Below are positions 7,796 through 16,014 of a DNA stretch of 64,000 nt, one piece after another. Source of the DNA: Rhodobiaceae bacterium (GTDB lineage: Bacteria > Pseudomonadota > Alphaproteobacteria > Parvibaculales > Parvibaculaceae). Numbering within the stretch: the stretch's first letter is position 1; each line of letters opens with the position of its first letter. A program made the translations under genes and the position numbers. The stretch covers positions 3,460,001 to 3,524,000 of the forward strand of contig CP030277.1 of the NCBI GenBank assembly GCA_003330885.1, written 5' to 3'. Under the pieces are notes generated by a model. The model worked only from the letters and a program-made list of their open reading frames with translations, searched no databases and had not been told where the DNA came from.

Positions 7796-8850
7796 TAGAC
7801 GCTCTCCCCAATAAGGACCGGATCTACATGTGTTCCAGGTGGGTTGGGTGTTGGGTCAACAAGAATGTCACCGTCTTTAAGAAGCAGCTGGTACGTGGCG
7901 ATTTTCTCGGTAAAGGGAGCAGGTGCACACCCATCTTCAGGTCGGTATTGAAACCCGTGCCACGGGCAGGTGATGCAACCATCGATAATTCGTCCTTCGC
8001 CCAAGGGACCGTTCTGGTGTGCACACGCATTTGATGTAGCTGAGAGCTTCCCGCCATATCGAAATATCGCTATGCGTTCGCCGCCTGGCAGGGGCACAAC
8101 ATGGCCATGCTCATCTTCAAGGTCTTCCAGTCGTGCGACCTTAACCCAGTCGCACTCAACTGTGGCAGAGGTGGTCCGGTCTGCTTCCGTCTCGCGCTTT
8201 CCAGCTGCGACATGGAGAAGCAAAACGGCAGCGGAAAAGAAGAGCACAAGAACAGGGAAGATGGGGTCTGTCGCGCCCTGCATGTAACCAAAAAGCACAT
8301 GTGCCACCAGGGAGGCGTAGCCCACATAAATCATCATGTGGAGCGTTTTCCAGAAGGGTGGCGTAAAAAACTTCAACCAGAAATCATGGCTTGTAACGGC
8401 AAGCGCCAGCAGCACAAACAGCGAGAAAATTCCGAAAGCTTCAAAGGGGAAGCCCAGGAACTGTCCATAGTCGACATTGCTGGTGAGAAGGGCCACATAC
8501 CTGTCAGTTGGTGAAAAGACGTAATACCAATCAATGACATAGCTAGCGTGGGTCAGCGCGACAGCGAACGTCAAAACACCAAGGTGTCGACGGTTATACA
8601 GCAATGGAAGAAAGCGCTTATCAAGCCGGGCAAGCGGACCAATACATAAGATGATCGAGAGCAGCAGGAACGCGCAAGTGCCAAAGGCGCGCATGCGCAG
8701 AATGGGATAGTTCACCTGTTGTGATCGTTCGATTTCCATAGGCGCGAACTTGAGGAACAGCACGATGTAAAGCACGATGCCCGCAAGCGCTACGAGGTCA
8801 TATACGTATTTATTCGGGTTCCACTGAACTGGAGTGTATTTGACGCTCAT
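7795..8850 (-). CDS. Ferric-reductase-like (MsrQ-type) haem membrane domain fused to a Rieske [2Fe-2S] domain
   Basis: 351 aa. Residues about 15-215 form five to six membrane helices of the ferric-reductase/MsrQ superfamily. RRHLGVLTFAVALTH aligns by eye with the MsrQ segment bearing its haem ligand, placing H101, H171 and H184 at the three positions of E. coli MsrQ H91, H151 and H164. Residues about 232-335 are a Rieske domain with C276-x-H278 and C295-x2-H298 as cluster ligands (CAHQNGPLGEG...CPWHG). No NAD/FAD domain is present, so electrons must come from another protein or quinol. It is translationally coupled on both sides (ATGA upstream, TAATG downstream). Likely role: a transmembrane electron-transfer subunit; the acceptor is unknown. 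Confidence 0.85.
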   Translation of the reverse strand: MSVKYTPVQWNPNKYVYDLVALAGIVLYIVLFLKFAPMEIERSQQVNYPILRMRAFGTCAFLLLSIILCIGPLARLDKRFLPLLYNRRHLGVLTFAVALTHASYVIDWYYVFSPTDRYVALLTSNVDYGQFLGFPFEAFGIFSLFVLLALAVTSHDFWLKFFTPPFWKTLHMMIYVGYASLVAHVLFGYMQGATDPIFPVLVLFFSAAVLLLHVAAGKRETEADRTTSATVECDWVKVARLEDLEDEHGHVVPLPGGERIAIFRYGGKLSATSNACAHQNGPLGEGRIIDGCITCPWHGFQYRPEDGCAPAPFTEKIATYQLLLKDGDILVDPTPNPPGTHVDPVLIGESV

Positions 8851-9011
8851 TGGGGCTCTCCCGGGCTAGCAGCGGGAGGTGAGAGCTGGATTGGCGCGTG
8901 ATCAGAACTTTGCTGATAGTGAATGATGCCAGCGATGGCAAAAAGCAGCGGCAGGAGGAATGCCAATCCGCGCCAGATCGCAAAATGGGCAGTTCTATGT
9001 CGTCTTTTCAT
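8847..9011 (-). CDS. 54-aa single-pass membrane peptide
   Basis: Too short for usual gene-length cut-offs, but well supported. It has an ATG start 7 nt after the stop of the 70-aa gene, and its TGA overlaps the ATG of the Rieske/haem gene (ATGA). The product has a strongly basic start (MKRRHR), one hydrophobic helix (about residues 15-31, LAFLLPLLFAIAGII) and a polar Pro/Ser-rich tail predicted to lie outside. By positive-inside logic the N-terminus is cytoplasmic. Size and position suggest a small structural subunit or assembly factor of the membrane redox complex. I do not recognise the family. Confidence 0.7.
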   Translation of the reverse strand: MKRRHRTAHFAIWRGLAFLLPLLFAIAGIIHYQQSSDHAPIQLSPPAASPGEPQ

Positions 9012-9020
9012 GGGCGGCCC

Positions 9021-9233
9021 CTAGCTGGTTTTAAGTTCAAGGCGGATCCATCGCAGAACGACCAAAGGCCACAGGCTAACAATGGCCGGGATGAGCAAGG
9101 GGCGGAACAGATAAGCGCCGCGAGCGTCTTCATCAATGCGGTCAATGCCGATCAAGAGAAACAAGGCGCTAACCCCGACACCCACCAAGGCGTACATGCG
9201 CAAGGCGGCCAGGGCCATTTCAGCAAAATCCAT
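9021..9233 (-). CDS. 70-aa two-helix membrane protein, first gene of the Rieske/haem operon
   Basis: 70 aa with two hydrophobic helices (about residues 9-28 and 43-60) separated by an acidic loop (IDEDARG). The second carries the motif FRPLLIPAIVSLWPLVVLRW. A strong Shine-Dalgarno (GGGGGG) precedes the ATG. This is the first of five closely packed minus-strand genes (9233 down to 6795). Nothing in it suggests catalysis. The 184 bp between it and the divergent esterase gene should hold the operon promoter. Confidence 0.7.
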   Translation of the reverse strand: MDFAEMALAALRMYALVGVGVSALFLLIGIDRIDEDARGAYLFRPLLIPAIVSLWPLVVLRWIRLELKTS

Positions 9234-9417
9234 ATTCCCCCCAGAATTTGACCTACGATACCGGCTCGTAGAGCTTCAAAGACTATTGAGTCTTGCTTCC
9301 GATGTGCAATACACAAGTGCAACATTGTGATCAGTTTCGCTCTCAAATTCGTCATGTGTTCGTGAACGGAATTTCCGCTACTCATTTCGCAGTGGCGAGA
9401 GCTTTATTGAGGGTCAG
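9234..9417. promoter_or_regulatory. Divergent promoter region between the redox operon and the esterase gene
   Basis: 184 bp serving genes in both directions. Small dyads are visible: AAGACT/AGTCTT around 9280, CACAA/TTGTG at 9312-9329, and CGGAA-T-TTCCG around 9370. None matches a site I can name, and no convincing -35/-10 pair stands out. Confidence 0.3.
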
Positions 9418-10245
9418 GTGTCCCGGGTTTTTTCAATCAATCTGCTCATAGTTTGTGCACTTGCGAGTTTCCTTGCGCTGCCTGCAGCGGCGTGTGGAAC
9501 GAGTGACACGGATTGTGTCGTGCCATCAGGGGACTATCGGATCTATCTGCCTGACAATTTGGCGGGTGAGCCGCCCGCGGGAGCGGTTCTCTTTTTTCAT
9601 GGGTGGAAGGGCTCCTCTGAGGGGGTGATGCGCAATGTGAGCCTGCAGGAGATGAGCGATCGCTTGCAATTAGCTCTCATTGCAGCAAATGGGCTTCGTG
9701 GCGGTTGGTCATTTCAAGGGGCGCCAGCAAGAGCCAGAAACGAGCTCGCCTATGTGGGAGAGGTGCTGGAAGATGTTGAGGTCCGGTTCCAAGTGCCAAG
9801 GGACAAAATCCTGGCCTCTGGTTTTTCCTTAGGTGCCTCGATGGTCTGGAGCTTATCCTGCTACATGGGGGATGAGTTTGCGGGTTTTGCACCTGTCGCG
9901 GGCACACTATGGAACCCGCTGCCAGAAAACTGTCCAAGCGATCTGCCGAACCTCATGCACTATCACGGGCAAAAAGACGGAACCTTTCCATTGGCCGGGC
10001 GGGCGATCGCTGGCGGCCTCTATCGTCAGGGCAACACATATGAGAGTTTTGATATCTGGCACTCCCAAGGCCAGTGTGAAAAGGAAGAGCCAGAGGTCCT
10101 AGAAACAGGACCTTTGCGTTGCGAACGCAGATCGGGATGCGGCGGCAGCGTTTTGGAGCTTTGCCTCCATGAAGGCGGCCACATTTATCGTGCTGCCTGG
10201 ATTGAGCGCAGCTGGGAAATTCTGTCCGGCCTTAAAGGTTGGTAG
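9418..10245 (+). CDS. Secreted polyhydroxybutyrate-depolymerase / LpqC-like esterase
   Basis: 275 aa, GTG start preceded by GAGGG. A signal peptide covers about residues 1-25 (cleavage near AAA-C). The rest is a small alpha/beta hydrolase: oxyanion-hole FFHGWKG (about 59-65), nucleophile S137 in GFSLGAS, acid in the HGQKDGTFP segment (about 182-190) and the terminal His in HEGGHIY. This arrangement and length match the poly(3-hydroxybutyrate) depolymerase/feruloyl-esterase (LpqC) family. Many Cys residues suggest periplasmic disulfides. Substrate could be a polyester oligomer or an aromatic ester; sequence does not decide. Confidence 0.8.
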   Translation: MSRVFSINLLIVCALASFLALPAAACGTSDTDCVVPSGDYRIYLPDNLAGEPPAGAVLFFHGWKGSSEGVMRNVSLQEMSDRLQLALIAANGLRGGWSFQGAPARARNELAYVGEVLEDVEVRFQVPRDKILASGFSLGASMVWSLSCYMGDEFAGFAPVAGTLWNPLPENCPSDLPNLMHYHGQKDGTFPLAGRAIAGGLYRQGNTYESFDIWHSQGQCEKEEPEVLETGPLRCERRSGCGGSVLELCLHEGGHIYRAAWIERSWEILSGLKGW

Positions 10246-10274
10246 AGTGGCGCGTCGACCATAGAGAAACAATC

Positions 10275-11546
10275 ATGACCACTGAAAATCACCAAAAACG
10301 GACCGGCGCGCTGTCTGGCCTTACTGTGCTGGACCTGTCGAGGATCCTCGCCGGACCAACGGCAACTCAATTGCTCGGCGATTTGGGCGCGGAAATCATC
10401 AAAATTGAGCGGCCCGGCAAAGGGGATGACACCCGCGCCTGGGGACCTCCCTTCCTGAAAGACAGGGAAGGCAAAGACACCGAAGAAAGTGCTTACTACC
10501 TATCCTCAAACCGCAACAAGCAATCCGTTGCCATCAATTTGGCCAGTGAGGAAGGCCGAGAGCTCATCCGTCAGCTGGCGGATGGTGCGGACATTCTGGT
10601 TGAGAATTTCAAAGTGGGAGATCTGGCGCGCTATGAGCTGGACTATGAGACGCTCTCTCAACGAAATCCTCGGCTGATCTATTGTTCGATTTCAGGTTTC
10701 GGTCAGACGGGGCCTTATGCCCCCCGCGCCGGATATGACTTTCTCATTCAGGGCATGGGAGGGATCATGAGCATCACAGGCGACCCTCTGGATCACCCGC
10801 AAAGCACAGGGCCGATGAAGGTAGGGGTCGGCATCGCAGACGTCATGTGCGGCATGTATGCGACGGTCGGAATTCTGGCAGCGTTGGAAGCGCGCCACAA
10901 ATCGGGCACTGGTCAGCACATAGACATATCGCTTCTGGACAGCCAGGTGGCCTGGTTGGTCAATCAGGGTACCTCCTATCTTGTCTCGGGAGACACACCG
11001 GTCCCTCTGGGAAATGGTCACCCGACCATTGTGCCTTATGAAACCTTTCCCGCCTCTGACAAGGCCTTCATCCTTGCTGTTGGAAATGATGGACAGTTTT
11101 CGAAGTTCTGTTCTGCTGCCGGTGCTGAGCACCTGTCGGCCGATGAACGTTTCGCAAAGAATGTTGATCGCGTACACAACCGTGATGTGCTGATCCCATT
11201 ATTGCAGGACCTGACCCGGCAAAAGTCAGCAGCAGAATGGATTGAGCTGTTGGAAGGGGCTGGCGTGCCTTGTGGGCCGATTAACACCATTCCAGACGTC
11301 TTTGCAGATCCTCAGATTCAGCACCGAGAAATGAAAGTGGAAATGTCTCACTCAACCTCAGGCAGCGGGACTGTTCCGCTCATTGGCAATCCACTCAAAC
11401 TAAGTGAGACGCCTGTTCAGTATAACCGGCCGCCTCCGGTGCGAGGTGCGGACACGAACAATGTTCTGGCAAGTAAGCTCCAACTCTCAGATGAGGAGAT
11501 GGCCGGGCTTGCAGAAGCAGGCGTGATAGAGGACAGAAAAATATGA
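10275..11546 (+). CDS. CaiB/BaiF family (class III) CoA transferase
   Basis: 423 aa. Transfers CoA between carboxylic acids through an aspartyl-CoA intermediate. The N-terminal LTVLDLSRILAGPTATQLLGD and DLGAEIIKIERP segments are family signatures. The catalytic Asp is expected in GYDFLIQGMGG (about residue 155). The ATG at 10275 begins where homology begins; the open frame runs further upstream but without similarity or a ribosome site. It overlaps the following ThDP enzyme gene by 4 nt (ATGA), so the two products probably act in one pathway. Substrate unknown. Confidence 0.88.
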   Translation: MTTENHQKRTGALSGLTVLDLSRILAGPTATQLLGDLGAEIIKIERPGKGDDTRAWGPPFLKDREGKDTEESAYYLSSNRNKQSVAINLASEEGRELIRQLADGADILVENFKVGDLARYELDYETLSQRNPRLIYCSISGFGQTGPYAPRAGYDFLIQGMGGIMSITGDPLDHPQSTGPMKVGVGIADVMCGMYATVGILAALEARHKSGTGQHIDISLLDSQVAWLVNQGTSYLVSGDTPVPLGNGHPTIVPYETFPASDKAFILAVGNDGQFSKFCSAAGAEHLSADERFAKNVDRVHNRDVLIPLLQDLTRQKSAAEWIELLEGAGVPCGPINTIPDVFADPQIQHREMKVEMSHSTSGSGTVPLIGNPLKLSETPVQYNRPPPVRGADTNNVLASKLQLSDEEMAGLAEAGVIEDRKI

Positions 11547-13147
11547 AAACCGGCGCGCAGATTATTGCCGACCATCTGCATGACGCAGGGTGTCGGACAG
11601 CCTTTGGTATTCCCGGAGGCGAAGTGCTCGCGCTGGTTGATGCACTGACCCAAAGTGGTATCCAGTTCGTGCTGACGAAACACGAAAACCCTGCGGGTTT
11701 TATGGCGGAAGGTGCATGGCATGCAACCGGCGCGCCCGGTATTCTTGTCGCAACTCTGGGACCCGGCGTCGCCAATGCGGTAAATGTCGTGGCTAACGCC
11801 CATCAGGACAAGGTGCCGCTCATCTTCCTGACCGGCCGCGTTGATGCAGCTGAGGCTGAAACCTATACCCACCAGGTCTTTGATCATCAGGCTCTGTTGC
11901 GGCCCATTGTTAAAGCGAGCTTTTGTGCCGCACCTGGGGCTGTCGGCGCGATGATTGAGAAGGCGCTTCTCATAGCCACCGAAGGTCAACCAGGTCCGGT
12001 CCATATTGATGTGCCGATTGGGGTCGCGGAGGGAGTGGTGCCTGAGGAAGACCGGCCTTTTTCGTCAGCACCGGCCCTTGGCGTGCCGCAGGGCGTTGCG
12101 CTTGAATGTGCAATCGCTAGTTTGGAGGCAGCGGAACGTCCCCTGGCAATCGCAGGCGTTGACGCGGTCAATGAAGAGGCCGGGCCCGCCATTCAGGCTT
12201 TTTGCGAGCGATATGGTGTTCCTCTCGTTACCAGCTACAAAGGCAAGGGGTTGATCGACGAAACCCATCCCTTGGTTATTGGCGGGGCGGGGCTGTCGCC
12301 CAAGGCCGACAATGTGTTGATGCCATTCATAGAACGGTCTGATCTAATCTTCCTGATTGGATATGACCCGATTGAAATGCGGGTGGGCTGGCGCGATCCA
12401 TGGGGGCCTGAGAAACAGGTAGTGGAGATAACGCCTGTCGTTCGGACCCACGGCATGCACAGGGTGAGCGAGAGCTTCTTGTCGCCAATAGCGGACACTC
12501 TCTCTGCATTTTCTGAAGCAACGGCGCGTGAGACATGGACGAATGGTGAAGCGGCCTCGGCAAGGACCGATCTGGCGACCGCGTTCGCCACCGTAGGCGA
12601 AAGTTTTTCCCCGGGCCATGTCTACGACACTTTGCGAAAGGCGCTCCCGGCCAACACCGTGATGACGACGGATAGTGGGGCGCATCGCATCCTGCTGTCG
12701 CAAAAATGGATAACCCACGCGCCTCGCACGCTCCTGCAATCTTCCGCGCTTTGCACAATGGGCTGTGCGGTGCCGATCGCAGCTGGATATAAGCTTTGTG
12801 CGCCTGACGTGCCTGTAGCAACTGTCTTGGGTGATGCGGGCCTTGAAATGATCTTGGGTGAGCTCGCCACTATCCGCGATCTTAGGCTCCCACTCATTAT
12901 CACCGTGATGGTGGACGAAAGCCTTGGTCTCATTGAAATGAAGCAACGGGCAATGGGGCGCGCCAATGCGGGGGTGGACTTTGACGGAACCGATTTCCCT
13001 GCAGTAGCAGCCGCTATGGGTGGCAAAGGCTTCTGGATTGATGATGTTGAGACGCTGGGACGAGAGGCAACAGCGGCATTGAGCCGCGACACCTTCACCC
13101 TGCTTGCCTGTCGTATTGGGCGGCGCGCGTATGATGGCGCTTTTTAG
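11543..13147 (+). CDS. Thiamine-diphosphate-dependent enzyme, acetolactate-synthase-like
   Basis: 534 aa with the three-domain layout of the ALS/decarboxylase family: PYR domain (about 1-170) with GIPGGE and the catalytic Glu in KHENPAGFMAEG; central domain (about 190-320); PP domain (about 350-534) with the ThDP-binding start LGDAGLEMILGELAT. The usual Asn pair at the end of the GDG motif is replaced by MVDESLGLIEMKQ, which sets it apart from true acetolactate synthases. It is translationally coupled to a CoA transferase, reminiscent of the frc/oxc pairing, but it is not clearly an oxalyl-CoA decarboxylase. A carboligase or decarboxylase acting on an acyl-CoA or 2-oxo acid is a reasonable reading. 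Confidence 0.82.
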   Translation: MKTGAQIIADHLHDAGCRTAFGIPGGEVLALVDALTQSGIQFVLTKHENPAGFMAEGAWHATGAPGILVATLGPGVANAVNVVANAHQDKVPLIFLTGRVDAAEAETYTHQVFDHQALLRPIVKASFCAAPGAVGAMIEKALLIATEGQPGPVHIDVPIGVAEGVVPEEDRPFSSAPALGVPQGVALECAIASLEAAERPLAIAGVDAVNEEAGPAIQAFCERYGVPLVTSYKGKGLIDETHPLVIGGAGLSPKADNVLMPFIERSDLIFLIGYDPIEMRVGWRDPWGPEKQVVEITPVVRTHGMHRVSESFLSPIADTLSAFSEATARETWTNGEAASARTDLATAFATVGESFSPGHVYDTLRKALPANTVMTTDSGAHRILLSQKWITHAPRTLLQSSALCTMGCAVPIAAGYKLCAPDVPVATVLGDAGLEMILGELATIRDLRLPLIITVMVDESLGLIEMKQRAMGRANAGVDFDGTDFPAVAAAMGGKGFWIDDVETLGREATAALSRDTFTLLACRIGRRAYDGAF

Positions 13148-13338
13148 GCAGACATCGCCTATTTAGCAGGCATTGTGCGCCGCTCGATCACAAATCCGTG
13201 TGCGGTTGATCGCAAAAAGCGGGAAGCTCATCGCGTACTCTCAAATGCAAGTGAACAACGGCTCAAGTGTGTAGAAATCAACTTCTGATTGGTGCTACGG
13301 CTAGTGCTGGGTACGCGGCATAAAACTGAGAGTGACCA
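13148..13338 (+). promoter_or_regulatory. Intergenic region upstream of the TTC38-like gene
   Basis: 191 bp. Contains two similar segments, CGCTCGATCACAAA and CGGTTGATCGCAAA, about 25 bp apart, which could be a degenerate direct-repeat operator. No terminator hairpin with a T-run was found for the preceding gene. Confidence 0.25.
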
Positions 13339-14724
13339 ATGACACATACAGACGCATTCGGATCAGATGTAACCATGGACAAGCGGACAACGCTTGACCA
13401 TTGGAATAAGACATCCCGCGCGTTCCTCGCCCATTCGTCATCCACCCCAAACCATCTTGCAGCGGTCCTGGAAGAAGCGCCGACATTTGCGCTCGCTCAC
13501 GCGTTTCAAGGTATTTCCTATCTGTCATTGGGTCGCAGAGAACTGATTGAAAATGCGCGCACCGCTCTGGAAAACGCGAAGCAGGCTGCTGCTGCCGTTG
13601 GGTGTACCAGAAGAGAAGGGCAATACATTCAAGCGCTGGAAGCATGGCTGGTAGGTCAGCCGCTCCAGGCAGCTGTCATAATGGACAATATATTGTCGGA
13701 GGCACCAGGCGATGCCATGGCGCTCAAGCTGGGGCACGCCATTCGCTTTATCTTAGGTGATGCAAAAGGCATGCGGCGCTCCATTGAAACAGTTCTGCCT
13801 GTCTATGACCAAGCACACCCGGCAACGGGATACGTATTGGGCTGTCACGCCTTTTCAGCAGAAGAGACCGGTGACTATGAACTTGCTGAAGCCCAAGGTC
13901 GAAAAGGTTTGGAAATGGCGCCAGACGACGCCTGGGGGCTCCATGCCATTGCGCACGTCTTTGATATGACCGGACAGCCTATGGCAGGTGCTGGATGGCT
14001 TGGAGGTCAAACAGAGCGATGGGCCCATTGCAACAATTTTGGATTCCATGTCTGGTGGCACCTCGCGCTCTTTTTGCTTGCAATTGGTGCGACGGACGAA
14101 GTTCTTGATCTTTATGATCATAAGATTCGTGCAGAGCACACCGATGATTACCGGGATATTTCAAACGCAGCCTCAATGCTCGTCCGCCTGGAAATCGAAG
14201 GTGTGTCGGTTGGAAACCGCTGGGAAGAGCTCGCAGATATCTGTGAGAAGAGAGCTCAGGATGGGTGTGTTGTCTTCGCCGACCTGCACTACATGATGCC
14301 GCTCGCGCGCTTAGGCCGCTCAGATGCAGCAAGGGCGCTCATTGAGACCCTCATAAAGAGCGCGACGAATGTGCATGGAGATATGAGCTCTGTTGCCAGC
14401 GCTGCGGGCGTGCCGGCTGCGCGGGGTATCCTCTCATATTATAGTGGCAATTATCGCGAGGCCTACCGTCATTTGGCGGCAGCGCGTTCCTCTATGCAGA
14501 GCGTGGGTGGCAGCCATGCGCAGAGAGATGTCTTTGAGCGACTGACGGTAGATGCTGCAATGCGCGCGGAGCTTTCGAACGATGCAATGTTGGTTTTGCA
14601 GGACCGCGAAAAGAATCGAGGCGCACCGGATGCGTTTTCCACCACGCGCCTGAAGTCTTCCGACGCAAGGTCTATAGACGAAGAACCACTGGTGATGGGT
14701 GTTTCAGCACCGCTGCTTGCCTAA
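13339..14724 (+). CDS. TTC38-like tetratricopeptide-repeat protein
   Basis: 461 aa, helical throughout with alternating Ala/Leu patterns of TPR-like repeats. The segment DDAWGLHAIAHVFDMTGQPMAG followed by NNFGFHVWWHLALFLL matches the signature of the TTC38 family (conserved His/Trp clusters in the GLHAIAH and HVWWH motifs). These proteins are widespread in bacteria and eukaryotes, with no firmly known biochemical role. The clustered His residues suggest a possible metal or active site, which is inference. GAGAGTG lies just before the ATG. It stands alone between the ThDP enzyme gene and opgC. Confidence 0.78.
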   Translation: MTHTDAFGSDVTMDKRTTLDHWNKTSRAFLAHSSSTPNHLAAVLEEAPTFALAHAFQGISYLSLGRRELIENARTALENAKQAAAAVGCTRREGQYIQALEAWLVGQPLQAAVIMDNILSEAPGDAMALKLGHAIRFILGDAKGMRRSIETVLPVYDQAHPATGYVLGCHAFSAEETGDYELAEAQGRKGLEMAPDDAWGLHAIAHVFDMTGQPMAGAGWLGGQTERWAHCNNFGFHVWWHLALFLLAIGATDEVLDLYDHKIRAEHTDDYRDISNAASMLVRLEIEGVSVGNRWEELADICEKRAQDGCVVFADLHYMMPLARLGRSDAARALIETLIKSATNVHGDMSSVASAAGVPAARGILSYYSGNYREAYRHLAAARSSMQSVGGSHAQRDVFERLTVDAAMRAELSNDAMLVLQDREKNRGAPDAFSTTRLKSSDARSIDEEPLVMGVSAPLLA

Positions 14725-14755
14725 AAATAGCCACTACTCTTCGGCAATTCTACTC

Positions 14756-14782
14756 TGTGGGCCCCAGGTGTATGGCCCCACA
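14756..14782. other. GC-rich hairpin without T-run
   Basis: TGTGGGCCC and GGCCCCACA form a nine-position stem with one C-C mismatch around an 8-nt loop, 31 nt after the TTC38-like stop codon. It lacks a T tract, so it could be a weak terminator, an attenuator or chance. Confidence 0.35.
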
Positions 14783-14855
14783 AATGGGTATTAAGCGGCT
14801 CTCTAAAGGGGTATGAGGACCGCTTCAGGTGGTTCGACATGGGGACTTTTTTCAC

Positions 14856-16001
14856 GTGACAGAAATTCAGAAACGGCCAAGAGACCCGCGTCTCGACTTT
14901 TTCCGCGGGCTCGGAATGTTCATCATTTTCATTGCCCATGTTCCCGGAAACTCCTGGACCTTGTGGATACCGGCGCGCTTTGGGTTCTCTGATGCTACTG
15001 AGATCTTTGTCTTCTGTTCGGGCATGGCCTCTGCCATTGCCTTTGGCCGCGTGTTCAACGAACACTCCTGGTCCATGGGGACCGCCCGCATTCTCCATCG
15101 GATCTGGCAGGTCTATTGGTCCCACATCGCTGTGTTCCTGACGATAGCCGCCATGCTCGTGACCATTGATCACCTGGGCGGCTTTGATGGTCTCTATGTC
15201 CGAAAACTCAACCTGCAGCACTTCTTTGCGCGGCCAGCTGAGAACTTGGTGGGCTATCTAACCCTGACCTATGTCCCTAACCTGTTTGATATCCTGCCTA
15301 TGTATTTGGGTATCCTAGCTCTGGTCCCGCTTGTGATGGCCTTAGGCATGCGCCACCCTGCCCTGGCAGGTCTGCTGGTCGCAGGTCTCTGGCTTGCTGC
15401 GAATTTTCATCTTCTGGATTTACCGGCAGAGCCTTGGTCTGATCGCACCTGGTTTTTCAATCCTTTTGCCTGGCAGCTTGTTTTTTTCACTGGATTTGCG
15501 TTTGGGTTGCGCTGGCTACCGGCCCCCCCTGTCAACAAGACACTCATCATCCTTGCCGCCCTGTTTGTTGTTCTCACCATCCCCTTTGCCTGGTATCGCG
15601 CCTACAACGCGCTCCCCTTCTTTGCCGAATGGAGAGGCGAGATTTCTTTCCTCATCAACAAAACGCGCTTTGGGTTTTTCCGCTATGTGCATTTCCTCTC
15701 CCTTGCGTATTTGGCATGGGTTGCAGCCGGGGAGGGCGGAAAGCGCCTCCAAGGTGGCGCGGTCTGGAATCGCTTTGTCACGATCGTGCAAAAGGTGGGG
15801 CAGCAATCCTTGGCCGTCTTCCTTGTGAGCCTCGTTGCTGCGCGTTTTGGTGGCTTCCTGCTTGATCAGATGGGCCGGAACTTTGGTTCCGCGGCAGTTG
15901 TAAACCTGGGCGGCTTTGTTCTGTTGATCGGGATTGCCTACTCTGTTGGGTGGTTCAAGGGGCAGCCTTGGAAGCTGGCACCGAAAGCACCAAAAGCCTG
16001 A
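14856..16001 (+). CDS. opgC: OpgC-domain membrane acyltransferase
   Basis: 381 aa. An integral membrane protein of the OpgC family, which adds succinyl or similar groups to osmoregulated periplasmic glucans. The N-terminal RDPRLDFFRGLGMFIIFIAH is the conserved entry motif (acyltransferase_3/OpgC type), followed by about ten hydrophobic helices. The GTG at 14856 is chosen because GGGGA lies 10-14 nt upstream and homology starts right after it; a GTG at 14829 is possible. It is convergent with opgH (13 nt gap), so all three glucan genes are adjacent though on opposite strands. Confidence 0.85.
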   Translation: MTEIQKRPRDPRLDFFRGLGMFIIFIAHVPGNSWTLWIPARFGFSDATEIFVFCSGMASAIAFGRVFNEHSWSMGTARILHRIWQVYWSHIAVFLTIAAMLVTIDHLGGFDGLYVRKLNLQHFFARPAENLVGYLTLTYVPNLFDILPMYLGILALVPLVMALGMRHPALAGLLVAGLWLAANFHLLDLPAEPWSDRTWFFNPFAWQLVFFTGFAFGLRWLPAPPVNKTLIILAALFVVLTIPFAWYRAYNALPFFAEWRGEISFLINKTRFGFFRYVHFLSLAYLAWVAAGEGGKRLQGGAVWNRFVTIVQKVGQQSLAVFLVSLVAARFGGFLLDQMGRNFGSAAVVNLGGFVLLIGIAYSVGWFKGQPWKLAPKAPKA

Positions 16002-16014
16002 TCCCAAAGCTCAA

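Noticed and set aside
11543-13147. Oxalyl-CoA decarboxylase or ordinary acetolactate synthase
   Set aside because: The CoA-transferase neighbour suggests the first and overall fold the second, but the ThDP motif (GDA...VDES) and length fit neither well enough to name it.
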